Shown here piece after piece: positions 47,452-57,668 of a stretch of DNA of 64,000 bases. The DNA comes from Bolinopsis microptera. Lineage: Eukaryota > Ctenophora > Tentaculata > Lobata > Bolinopsidae. The notes under the pieces were generated by a model, which saw nothing but the letters and a program-made list of their open reading frames with translations, was not told the origin of the DNA and searched no databases. The stretch covers positions 5,101,675-5,165,674 of the forward strand of contig NC_087078.1 of the NCBI RefSeq assembly GCF_026151205.1, given 5' to 3'. Within the stretch, counting starts at the first letter, position 1, and each line of letters starts with the position of its first letter. The position numbers and the translations under genes are program-made.

Positions 47452-50400
47452 TTAGTCAAACAGAGAGAATCCCATGTCGTCATCAGACTCTTCTTCTTCG
47501 GATTCTTCCTTGACTTCTTCCTTGGTCTCCTCGACTGCGGCTTCAGCTTCAGGGGCAGCAGCGACTGCAAATGCGGAGGGATCTGCCAAGAAGGCCTTGA
47601 CCTGAAAGAAAATGTATGGTCAGATACCGAATGATATTTACACATCCAGAAGATATAAGCGCGTGCGCGCCGCGAAAATATTGCAGAGTTGCTGTGTAGC
47701 GGAGTAGTTCAAGAAGACAAATGTTCCCGCGCGCTCCAGTATCACTTGTGAACGATAGCGAGTGTGACCGATTCTGTCGTCCCACGGCAGCAGGAATGTG
47801 TCCTATAAATCAAGAGGCTTGCATATAATGAACATATTGACACGGGTGCAGAGTTGAGTCTGTGCGGAACCTAGTAGTTTCAGATCCTTGTTTAACTTGC
47901 CGTACAGCAAGGTCATCCACTACTATATTCAATATCTCCGATGTGACACCTTAGTCGTAAATAAACCCGAGAACTACAGCAAGTGTAGCCAAAAACTCAC
48001 AGTATCAGCCTCAGGGAATGAGATGTCGGTCTCAACAGCAACAGCGAGCACGTTCTTGAACACGTTGATGATGGTGTGAGGTAGAGAAGCCTCAGTGCAG
48101 TATCCAATGGCCAGAGAAGCGGCAGCAACGTTGGCGATTCCCAGTTGGAACTTGCTCAACAGTTGTTCATCTGGGGTTTTCAGCGGTTAATTATAATTTC
48201 GGCTGCTAAATCCATGTCTAATTGTAAATAAGTTATAAGCTATAATTTAAGAAAGGTGACAAAATTGGATTTGAGAGATGGAATGTAGGATATATAACTA
48301 ACCGGTGATGTCAAGAACCTCAGGAGCGAACACGGCACCATTATCGTAGATGTTCTCAACGATGAGACCGTAAGCGAAAGGCTTGACATCCAACATCTGG
48401 AGGAGTGTGGCCTCTGATGCTCCTACCTTGTCTCCCTTGGTGATCAGATGCACGTTTGACTGAGGGAGTGGTTCGTTAAGGGCAGTTCTTACACGTTACA
48501 TGGATTCAATGTGAATACAATCCATACTGTTAATAAAAATTAACTATTACTTACGACGATCTCAATAGCACCCTTGGCGATCTTGGTGGAGATGTTAAGA
48601 GCCTGGAAGAAACTGGTCTTCTCAGGACCCATACCGGTGTTCTGTGCCTCGACAATGACGTCAACAGGGGCAAGAGCTCCAGCTCGAGCAGGGGCAGCTA
48701 CCTGAAAGTTAATTTTGTGATTAGTGTCTCAATTTGTGTTACACTGTAAATGACCTCGTTTTCTTAAAGAAAGATTTGGTTTTTTTTCAGAAAACTTTTT
48801 GTTGTGAAGAAGAATTCGGCAGTATCCATGAAGCATGGTAGATTACTTATGGACCAGGGTAAGGGTTATGGCAGTACGATCCTTAAAACTTAAGTCCGCC
48901 GCAACACTTTTTCTATTACGCACAACAGTTTTCTATTATACGCATACAGTTTTCTATTATACGCATTACAGTTTTCTACCCTAATCTCTATTGTCAGTGG
49001 TCGGGCTTGGATAATATTCATTTCATATCAATTGCCACTGTCGTATTTAAGTCTTTGTGGATACATTATAAATTGAAGAACATTCAGTGTAACTTGTCAA
49101 AAAATTTAAGATATGTTGTTATGGGGTCGTTCACATATTACGTAATCAGCCGAGGGGGGGGGGGGGGGGTTCAAATGCTTACGGTTGGTTACGGGGAGGG
49201 GGGGGGGGGTTTTGTCGTTGATTACGTAAAACAAATTTTAATTTTTTACCGATTTTCGAAATACCAATTGGACAATTTTCGTTAATCAACATTTTCGTTT
49301 TTTAAACCAATTTTCGTTTATATTAGTAAGTGCTTTGCAATTATTTCATTCATTAATCCGTTGTGATAACTGCATTGAATATAATCTCCCCCTGTATGTA
49401 AATTTTGTGGACTTCAAGGCAGCTTTTGATTCCATCGACAGGAATTATATTTGGAAAGCTTTCAGTCATTATGGCCTGCCCTGTAAATACATTCGAATAA
49501 TACAGGCATTCTTTAATGGAACTGTTAGTGCTGTTAGACACAATGGTGAACCATCAGAATGGTTTGAAGTAAGTTCAGGCAGTGGCCAAGGAGACATTCA
49601 GGGTCCCCCACTTTTTAATGTCTGCCTCAATGTGGCTGCTGAGAGAACAGAAAGCAACAAAGTGGTGTCCCACGGAGCGGTTCTTCAAAGATCTATCAGT
49701 CCGCTTGTTGATGATATCACTGTGTTAGATACAGACTATGCAGATGACATGGCTGTACTGGATAACAGCGAGGAAGGTCTTCAAGAAACAACTGACCTTT
49801 TGTGTATGTATGGTGCCCAGGGAGGTCTTAGAATCAATGGTAAAAAAGACTGAGGCTATGGTCATTGGTAAAGCAACCTCTCAACGGCCATACACGAAAG
49901 AAGCCACAGTGAACATCACTGTTGAAGACACGCCAGTGAAGCAAGTTAGTGACTTTACGTACTTAGGTACAATTATTTCCAGCGACGGTACTATCGACCG
50001 TGAGCTGTCAGCTAGGATTCAGAAAGCTTCCGGAGCCTTCAATCAACTGAGTAATATATGGAAAAACCGCAACATCCAGTCTTATACAAAGATCAGGATT
50101 TATAAGGCAGCGGTTTTGACAATATTGTTATATGGTAGTGAGGTTTGGAACACAACCAAAAAGCAGCTACATCGCTTTGAGGTGTTCCATCAGCGTTGCT
50201 TGAGGAGAATACTTAGGATAAGATGGCTCGATCGGGTTAGAAACACTGAAGTGCTGGAGCGTGCAAAGATAAATCCAGTAGACGTACATAGGAGCAAACC
50301 GCCTGCGTTGGTTTGGCCATGTCACCAGAATGCCAGACACTAGGCTTCCTAAGTACCTGCTTAACTGGACCCCTGCCCATGGGAGAAGATCTAGGGGCCG

Positions 50401-53265
50401 TCCAAGAAAGAACTGGAGGAAATGTTTGCTGGAAGATGCTGCAGCGTTTACAGGAAACACTGACATAGACCTAGAAGGAGCGAGCGAGATGGCTACTGAC
50501 CGCAAACTTTGGAGGGAGATGATACGTCACAAACGAGAGTTCATTGGTGCAGGCCACTCGAACGATTGAGGAGACCTAATCAAGTATCTTCTAATTCTTT
50601 TAAATCTGAGGCATATATAATTGATATATCGAAAGGATTTTCCCTTTTTTACCACCTTACCATTTTGATTGATTTTACACATGACTGACATGTTTTAACT
50701 GGAGAAAGGGTTCGCACAGTGGTAGTTTTATAAACCACTTTTAATTTATTGACCTATTATACCTAGTGGTAGTTTTATAGACCACATTTAATTTCTTTAC
50801 TTATTATACTTAGTATTTATTTTTGGTGACTGTATCACCCAGTTTTAACATTTGATAATTGTACAGTTTATTGACGACACATTGACTGAATGTTATTTTA
50901 TATTCTAATTTATATTCTAGATATTTTATTTATTTTTCAACAGACGACAACTTCCTGTTTTTTCTTCTATATTAGTTACTCATATCTCTTTTACAGACTT
51001 TTTTACAAGGACATTGACAGATGATACTCACATTAGGCATTCATTATTGCATCTAAATTATTTCACTTGCATTAGGTTTAGAAATTTATTCTCTGGTTAA
51101 CAGATTTCAAATGTTTAATTAATTTGTAGTATGACAGTAAGGTATATAAGAAGTTATTTAATTTTGCTTGGGTTATTATATTGACTATTGAGGTTTAATG
51201 ATGATATGGAATTTGAATTCTATACAAATTTACACTATGTGGTTGGGGCATTTTGCATAGTAAATATGGTTACTACTCCTATATATCATATTATTTGATT
51301 GGTATTCGATTTCTGATTATTTCCCTAGGAATATGATTATTATATCTCAATTTAGCTTTAGGTAGGGTGCCCCGCTAAAAGAACTGGATTCTTCCAGGAA
51401 GCATCCCGTGCACAGACCTTGGTCTACATACATAATATTAAATTATTAACCATTCATTCTGTATGTGCACGAAAATTTATTTCAAAAAAAAAAAAAAAAA
51501 AAGTACAAATAAGTAAGATAGGGGGGTGTCTAATCTTGATTACGTAATATAGGAGGGGGGTTGGGTCTTGATTACGGGGGGGGGGGGGGGGTCAAACCTT
51601 GATTACATAATGTAGGGGGGGTTCGGTCTTGATTACGGTTGATTACGGAGGGGGGGGGGGGGGTAAAAATTTCCAAAATATTGATTACGTAACATGTGAA
51701 CGACCCCTATGTAGTTAATAAATCATTGATATTCAATATTCTAACGATTCATATGTCATCTGTTTTATTTAATTCTATACAAACAATTCTATTCCCCTGT
51801 ACCAGTTTCGAACTGACTCGGTCGAACTAAGGTTAAAATAGGGCTACATTTTTATTTGATATATTTGTGCCCGGAGAGCTACCGGTATTAGTAAGGATAT
51901 GTTGTATAATGTGTAATGTATAATGTATATCATGCTCAAGCTTCTTCCAAACAGGCTCTTGGATCTCCAATGAGTGTGCGCATGTGTATAGTAGCCATGA
52001 GAGGCAGAAGTAAAATGCATACATGAGAATCATTGGAGTTGAACATGGTCATGGAACATTTACACCTGTAGTTCTATCATCAACAGGTGGAATATATCCA
52101 CTTTAAAAGCTAGCTGATAAACTGTCTACAAAGTCTGGTCAAACAAATAGTATGGCAATGACGTTTATCAGGAAAAGAGTGATATTTGACCTTTACTTCT
52201 GAGAACAGCGGTTATTGCTATGTAATAGTGTAACAGTGTAATAGAATTAAAAAGTACAGTGAAAATTTAGAAGATTTGGACATAAGCGTGAGAGCCTTTA
52301 CATTAAATTGTCAATGGACTGCACATATAACTAGAGCCAAGAGGGAGTTCTAATGTTCTACTCAGATTTTTAAAGTTTTCACCGTTCAATTATTACTTGA
52401 ATCCAGAAAGCTATTAGATCAGTGAAATATCGAACTAACCTTGTTCTCAAGAAGCTTGTCTCTGACAAGAACGGGATCTTCTTTGGAGAAGACCAGACCG
52501 ACATTTCCCTTGATGTGGGGCAACAGTTTCTCCAGGGCGGGGTTGTTGGACAGCTGACCTCGGATAGCTTTGTTCATCATGGTGTTCTTGCCTGTGGAGA
52601 GGCATTCCGGTTAATTGTATATAGGAAAATGAGAGGTCTGTAAAGTGTAATCGATCAGAATAACAGAATAGATGGGAAAATGGTAATTAACACGTAATTT
52701 GGGGGACGTGAATAACTTCAATTAATTTATTTAGAGGTTAATTTTGGGGTGATGAATAATACTCATGTAGAATGTAGATGTCAAATTCGACAGTTAGTTC
52801 GAGGTCACATAACACGAAGAGACAAAATAGATTTCAGTCTGAACTTACCCATGAGAATTTCAGCAATTCCTCGGAGGGATACACGGATCTGTTGCATCTG
52901 CTTAGATCGTACATTGTCAGCTCCCACGATGAAGATTCTGGGGTATTCCTCAAGCAGTCGCTGATGGAAGGACATAGATTATAATTAATTCTTCGAAGCT
53001 TTGAGGCCGGGTACGTTGAGAGCATTATTGGCAGAAAGTCTAATAGGTACGTCAAGATTGTCTTTTTTAACAGTCGCTCAAACACAATTTGAAACTGTTG
53101 TGTTAAAGGAGTGCACGTGCCGGTGCCAAACCTGTCCCAAACTCAATCTGGTGTTTCATTCGGAGGAGTTACGACTTAGTACAACGTACATACATTAGGG
53201 AATATTCTTACCTGGATTTTCAGAAAGTAACTGGCTTTCCATGCGGCTCTGTCTCCCTTTACCAT
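47452..53265 (-). CDS. RPLP0: 60S acidic ribosomal protein P0, complete
   Basis: Cytosolic large-subunit stalk base protein uL10/P0, which binds rRNA and anchors P1/P2 dimers for elongation-factor recruitment. Seven coding exons on the minus strand: 53,265-53,212 ([18 protein letters not shown]); 52,960-52,849 ([20 protein letters not shown]); 52,591-52,440 ([20 protein letters not shown]); 48,701-48,555 ([20 protein letters not shown]); 48,459-48,303 ([17 protein letters not shown]); 48,170-48,001; 47,601-47,452. All phases agree, giving 313 residues against 317 in human. The C-terminus has the Ala/Glu-rich hinge and the conserved acidic tail [12 protein letters not shown], the P-protein peptide that binds translation GTPases. 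The third coding intron (48,702-52,439) holds transposons. It appears fully functional. Confidence 0.98.
48905..48980. repeat. short tandem repeat in RPLP0 intron
   Basis: Three copies of about 22 bp, ttttctattatacgcataca and variants, in the third coding intron. Non-coding. Confidence 0.7.
49123..51707. mobile_element. TIR element with long G runs, unassigned DNA transposon family
   Basis: Outer inverted repeats GGGGTCGTTCACATATTACG (49,123 onward) and its near-perfect complement ending GTGAACGACCCC at 51,707, about 26 bp, are flanked by TAT on both sides (possible 3-bp duplication). Subterminal regions repeat gattacg(taat) with long G runs: G16 at 49,154-49,169, G12 at 49,198-49,209, and several at 51,520-51,663. 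No transposase is present; the interior is an RTE-like LINE. Elements with 'GGGxCGTTCA...TTACGTAA' ends are familiar as MITEs in many invertebrates, but I cannot name the superfamily from sequence alone. It lies in an RPLP0 intron. Confidence 0.75.
49330..51502 (+). mobile_element. 5'-truncated RTE-like LINE inside the TIR element
   Basis: Starts within the reverse transcriptase: [14 protein letters not shown] (motif A), [17 protein letters not shown] (motif B), [13 protein letters not shown] (catalytic YADD), then [32 protein letters not shown] and the tail [11 protein letters not shown] ... DRKLWREMI. It closes at 50,569, followed by a long 3' UTR and a poly(A) of 19 at 51,484-51,502. Two frame changes are visible, near 49,845 (one extra A in a run) and near 50,285. 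The 5' part, including the endonuclease, is missing, as usual for target-primed insertions. The GRPR...W...R..W tail fits RTE-related clades. Confidence 0.85.
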
Positions 53266-53540
53266 CTTAGTGACTTAGAGGGTTTCCAAATAACAAGGAT
53301 TTAAAGACAACTGAAAAAGAGATGGTTTAATTTATAGACAAACAAGAGGGACAAATCGGAAATGATTTTTTTCTGCCATGAGAAGATGTAAAAGATTTAA
53401 TTTTTGAAACTGATTAAAGCTTTTAAAACTGATAAATTGTTTAACTGAGCGATGATAATCTTACGAACTTACTTTAAGAGCGTACAGTAGGGTTAATTTG
53501 AATAATGGCGAAAAGTCGGCGCGTTTATATATAAAGCTCC
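53266..53540 (-). promoter_or_regulatory. RPLP0 5' UTR exons and core promoter
   Basis: Upstream of the ATG on the minus strand, an acceptor tttttcag ends at 53,311, so 53,266-53,310 is 5' UTR. A donor AAA|gtaagt at 53,472 closes a short non-coding first exon. Just before it lies tttatatataaa (53,524-53,535), a TATA-like box, then a pyrimidine run ctttt at about 53,515. That run fits the terminal oligopyrimidine start expected of ribosomal protein mRNAs. The TATA-to-start distance would be about 20 nt, rather short, so the exact start is uncertain. Confidence 0.5.
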
Positions 53541-53819
53541 TTCATCAACTTTGTCGAGCCATATACGTTTGATTCAAATTTATCAGTGCGCGGCGCACCA
53601 AAGCGCGCTTGTCGCGTCCATTGTCAATTCACTTATGACTTACCTGCATGAGGCATGGTACATGGGGACCCCAGGTTTTAGTATTCATAAATACCGAATG
53701 AAGATATAGCAGAATGACAGGCTAAATGCCGCTCAGTAAATCGTTATTTATGATATGACGGCTCAAATGATAATAAACAGTCAACTACTATCAACTTTGT
53801 AAAACTATGACTATTGCTC

Positions 53820-56010
53820 TATCCAGAGCCTGCAGTGGCGTGAAGGCACATGGTTGGGCGAACTATGACTATATCATTTGATTGACGATGTCAATCCATT
53901 GAGATCGTTGCTCTGCGAAGCAAAGCAACAATCAACGATCGATGCGAAGCAAGAATGCTAGTTTGCGCGGCGCGGCGCGTCGAAGTCCTCCAACTATATC
54001 ATATACATACATACTAAATATTTGATTCACGATGTCAATCCTTCGCAGCTCGGTGAGGCACAGTGGTGCATCTCGCCGATCTACCGAGAAGCATTATTTG
54101 ATGCCGATCTACCGAGAAGCATTATTCTCGCCGATCTTGCGAGAAGCATTATTTGATGCGCGCGCGACCCAGTAGTGCATCGCGCTACAAATTAAATATA
54201 AGCAACTTTGATTTAATTAATTTAATGCAATAATGAATATAATTTAACTCAAGCAACTAAATTCGATTGATTTTATTTGATTTTTTATCCAATACAAAAA
54301 TCACAATTATAAATGAATGTTGTCCGATCAACGTTAATTGTCTTGCATAAACAATAAAACTCGCAAAGTGCTGATGTGGGGTAATTTTATTGTTTATGGA
54401 GAATACCTTCACCTAAACATGTGGTTTGTCATTTTATTTGTAGGTTTGAGTGTTGAGGTTATAATTGATAATATTGTTGATCATATAAATTTTTGTCTCA
54501 AGTCGTGACTATCATTGTCATTTGTCATTTCATTTAATGTTTAATTTGTATCACGTTGTGACCCCCACGGTCGTTTCACTATCAATTCTAGCGTCCTGAC
54601 GATACAGGTTACTGAGCCGCGCTCAGCCTGTCATTCCGCCTAATCTCTATTGTCTATGTTTATGAACATGATAGCCTGAGGTCCCCAGGTAAGATACAGG
54701 GGGAGCCGCGCACTTCGTGCGCGGCGGGTCATACAAGGTATGACAATGTCTAATACCGTGGCGAAAGCTACGATAACAGATAATGGATAAGAATTAGAAA
54801 GGCAAATAATTAACTTGCAATCCAGTTGATTTTAAAATGATTTACTTGAGACCCCAGGCTATATTCAATAATGTTTATTGTATATATAAACATAGACATG
54901 AGACAGTAGAGATTCTTTGTATCACGTTGCGACCCCCACGGTCGTTTCACTATGGTGAAATATCGTCCTGACGATACAGGGGGAGCCGCGCACTTCGTGC
55001 GCGGCGGGTCATACAACGTATGACAAGAGATTCTGCAGAGTAATTTAAGTTGATCATCAATAATTGACAATTGCAGACAATTGCATTGCATTGATAGACG
55101 ATTTCAATCTTTTCGAGTTCTACTACGTTTATTTGAGGTTTAAAACTAATCACTTCACGTATACTAACTAAATTGATTGACGGTGTCAATCCGTCGAGAT
55201 CGTTGCTCTGCGAAGCAGAGCAACGATCGTCGACGACGATCGTTGCTTCGATGCGAAGCAAGAATGCTAGTTTGCGCGGCGCGTCGAAGCGGCGAAGTCC
55301 TCCAACTAACTAAACTACTACTATTACTACTAACTACTATACTACAAATCTAAAATCGCGATCGTTTCGATTTAATTTATTGAGGATGTAACATATAATA
55401 AGGTATACCGATACGTCTGATTCTTACCGATCACCAATACGTTTGATTCTTATTAGGCGGCGCTCAGCCTGTCATTCTTGTAACTGGTAACACGTCGTGA
55501 CCCCTACGGTCGTTTCACTAGGTTTTACTAGGTGTTACTGGGCCGCGCTCAGCCTGTCATTCCGCCGAATCTCTATTCTATTATGTTTATGAACATAATA
55601 GCCCCAGGTATACTAGGTGGTCCTAGTCCCCCTTTATCGTCCTGACGATACAGGGGGAGCCGCGCACTCGTGCGCGGCGGGTTATACAATGTATTGGAGG
55701 ACTTCGCCGCTTCGACGCGCCGCGCAAACTAGCATTCTTGCTTCGCTAGCATTCTTCTTCGTCGACGATCGTTGCTCTGCTTCGCAGAGCAACGATCTCG
55801 ACGGATTGACATCGTCAATCAATACAATGTACAACGTATGACATTGTCATTCCGTCGAATTTCTATTCGTTATGTTTATATTATGATTCACTATGTCAAT
55901 CCTTCGCAGCTCGGCGAGGCCCGGTGGTTCATACGTTATACTTGATACTGCATCTCGCTGATCTACTGTGGTGCGAGAAGCATTATTAGATGCGCGGCGC
56001 GGCCCAGTCA
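53820..56010. repeat. mosaic of CpG-rich hairpin repeats
   Basis: A cluster of repeated CpG-rich modules in both orientations upstream of RPLP0. Module A (gatcgttgctctgcgaagc ... gtttgcgcggcgcg ... gaagtcctccaac) is at about 53,900-53,995 and 55,185-55,305, and inverted at 55,694-55,816. Module B (gggggagccgcgcacttcgt and gcgcggcgggt) is at about 54,700-54,740, 54,968-55,010 and 55,654-55,685. Module C (cgtgacccc-acggtcgtttcact) is at about 54,555, 54,930 and 55,497. Module D (gatctaccgagaagcattat) is near 54,078-54,150, with a related copy at about 55,960-55,990. Each contains short perfect hairpins. No protein, tRNA-like box or TSD was seen; probably a family of structured MITEs or foldback elements. 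Confidence 0.75.
55185..55816. repeat. long inverted repeat, about 120-bp arms
   Basis: The arm at 55,185-55,305 and the arm at 55,694-55,816 are complementary over about 120 bp with roughly 95% match, separated by about 390 bp. Each arm itself contains the near-palindrome gttgctctgcgaagcagagc. RNA from this region could form a long hairpin. It may be a foldback element or two opposed insertions of module A. Confidence 0.85.
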
Positions 56011-56062
56011 GTAGTATTATGTATTTCATGTTGATTTAAAGGTAATTAATAATCGCTAATTA

Positions 56063-56078
56063 GTAAGTCCCCCCCCCC
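56063..56078. repeat. poly(C) tract
   Basis: An uninterrupted C run of about 13 in otherwise AT-rich DNA upstream of the thymosin gene. It could form i-motif or G-quadruplex structures; length is prone to sequencing error. Confidence 0.8.
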
Positions 56079-56517
56079 CCCATAAAATGATCCATCATCA
56101 AATGGAGTTTCTTTTTCTGCACATACATCAACACTTTAAGCATTTATAAAGATAATAATCTATACACTATATATCGTCTGTCAAATTGGCTATAACATAA
56201 GTTATCATTACTCAGGCGCGGCTCAAATTTTCGCGTTGGATGAAATAACGCGTTGGGCAAAGGGCACATGACCCGCTCATGATGGGCTTCCCAAGCTCAC
56301 GCAATTTTCCTATATGACCTGACAGACCATCGTAGTCAACATCATTCATTCAGCTGTCGATTTTATTTTGCAGAACCTTCAGTCCACACAACCTTACTGC
56401 TTTCTCCACATTTTAGTGTATGATTTCTTTACAACTTGAAATTTCTTACATGATTCTCTGAACCAACTGCATCTAACATAATTATATTTTAGCCAAGGCT
56501 TCTATCTTTTAAACAAA

Positions 56518-56770
56518 ATGACTGACGGAGATAAGACTGATCTTTCCGCTGTGACCGAGTTCGACAAGGCTGCTCTCAAGAAGGTGAGTCTTAATTTAAT
56601 GCATCAATAAAATTTTCAATTTTGTGACCCAATTATGATTCGATGACACGGATTAGAACCCAATTTGCTTAGCAAATTAACATTCTTATCAAATTCAGGT
56701 CGAAACCGTCGAGAAAACCGCCCTGCCAACGAAGGAAGATATCGAAGCCGAGAAAGCCGAAGCCTCATAA
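56518..56770 (+). CDS. TMSB: thymosin beta, two coding exons
   Basis: Small actin-monomer-binding (WH2-related) peptide that sequesters G-actin in the cytosol. Coding exons 56,518-56,583 and 56,699-56,770 join in phase 0 at AAG|gtgagt and attcag|GTC to give 45 residues: MTDGDKTDLSAVTEFDKAAL, then KKVETVEKTALPTKEDIEAE, then KAEAS. The actin-binding core LKKVET (family LKKTET) spans the intron. The FDK helix before it and the LPTKE(D/T)IE helix after it are canonical, and the length equals the usual 43-45. This is a single-repeat, vertebrate-like form rather than the multi-repeat forms of many invertebrates. An acceptor-like attttag at 56,488-56,492 suggests a 5' UTR intron. Confidence 0.95.
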
Positions 56771-57258
56771 TATGGGAATCATTTTGTGGAGTTAATGGAC
56801 TTTTAAACGTTAGCTACAGACGACGTTGCTCAATTTTTATTTGTTTTGAATATTTTACATATGCTTGTATATTTTTTAATGATACTTGGAGTTTAAAATT
56901 TGTATAAAGTCTGTGTTTATCTTTGTTGACGAACCAATACAAAAGAATTCAATTCATTTCAATTAATTAACTCTATAACTGGAGTTATTAAAATATTTTA
57001 AGTCTGAAATATCATAGAATGTAACAGTTATTATCATTATCAAGGAAAGTAATACAGGTTACCTGAATTAAGAAAACATAAATGTCATACAAGCTGTAAG
57101 TACATGTACATTTCCTCAAAATCATCAAGTTGATAGCAGTGAGTCATAAGCATACATTTGGACTAGAGAGTCCTGACATCCACAGTATGTAAAATATGCG
57201 AGAGTAGGTTATAAATATTCAAATGTTCTCCAATTAAAATGCAACTTTAGAGGATAGT
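56771..57258. other. thymosin 3' flank
   Basis: Expected to hold the thymosin beta 3' UTR. AT-rich, no coding signal. I could not single out a polyadenylation signal with confidence. Confidence 0.4.
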
Positions 57259-57668
57259 TTACATCATGCTTGGCGCTGATTCGGAGAACACTAATCTTCC
57301 AACACATGCATCTCCATGTTTCCTTGGTCCACAACCTGAAATAAGAAGACTTCAGTTAAAGTTGGGTATTTTGTTTTGAATGACGTAAATCACTGCGTCC
57401 GGAGAAACCGGTTTTAAGACACACCAATTACCATGTCCATTAAAGAGGGTTAAATAATGACGGTCTCTCTCCGGCTCTCTCATACTCAACCCAAAAGTGG
57501 GCAGAACGGTGGCGCGGTCTAAACGAATTACTTACCGTCTGTAATTACCTTTATCATGGAAATTTGATCAAGGGCCCTAATTTCGTGATGGTGTAGACAC
57601 ACTTCAGCCATTACGTGTTCTGGTTTTCCGGCCGGGTAGTTTAGAGTGGCATATTCCGTGTTACACAT
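57259..57668 (-). CDS. candidate small two-exon gene, unidentified
   Basis: On the minus strand an ATG at 57,668 opens a 133-bp exon ending at a strong donor (GAC G|gtaagt, 57,536). A pyrimidine-rich acceptor (tcttatttcag) leads to 57,335-57,259, ending TAA. The phases agree (phase 1). The 69-residue product reads MCNTEYATLNYPAGKPEHVM, AEVCLHHHEIRALDQISM, IKVITDG|CGPRKHGDACVG and RLVFSESAPSMM. It has no low-complexity or repeat character. A stop lies in frame two codons before the ATG, with no acceptor between, so the ATG is the likely start if the gene is real. No family is recognised. It converges on the thymosin gene. Confidence 0.35.

Noticed and set aside
49154-49209. Long G runs as assembly gaps or artefacts
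   Set aside because: Similar runs occur symmetrically at both ends of a TIR element next to gattacg motifs, so they are likely real features of the element, though exact lengths may be wrong.
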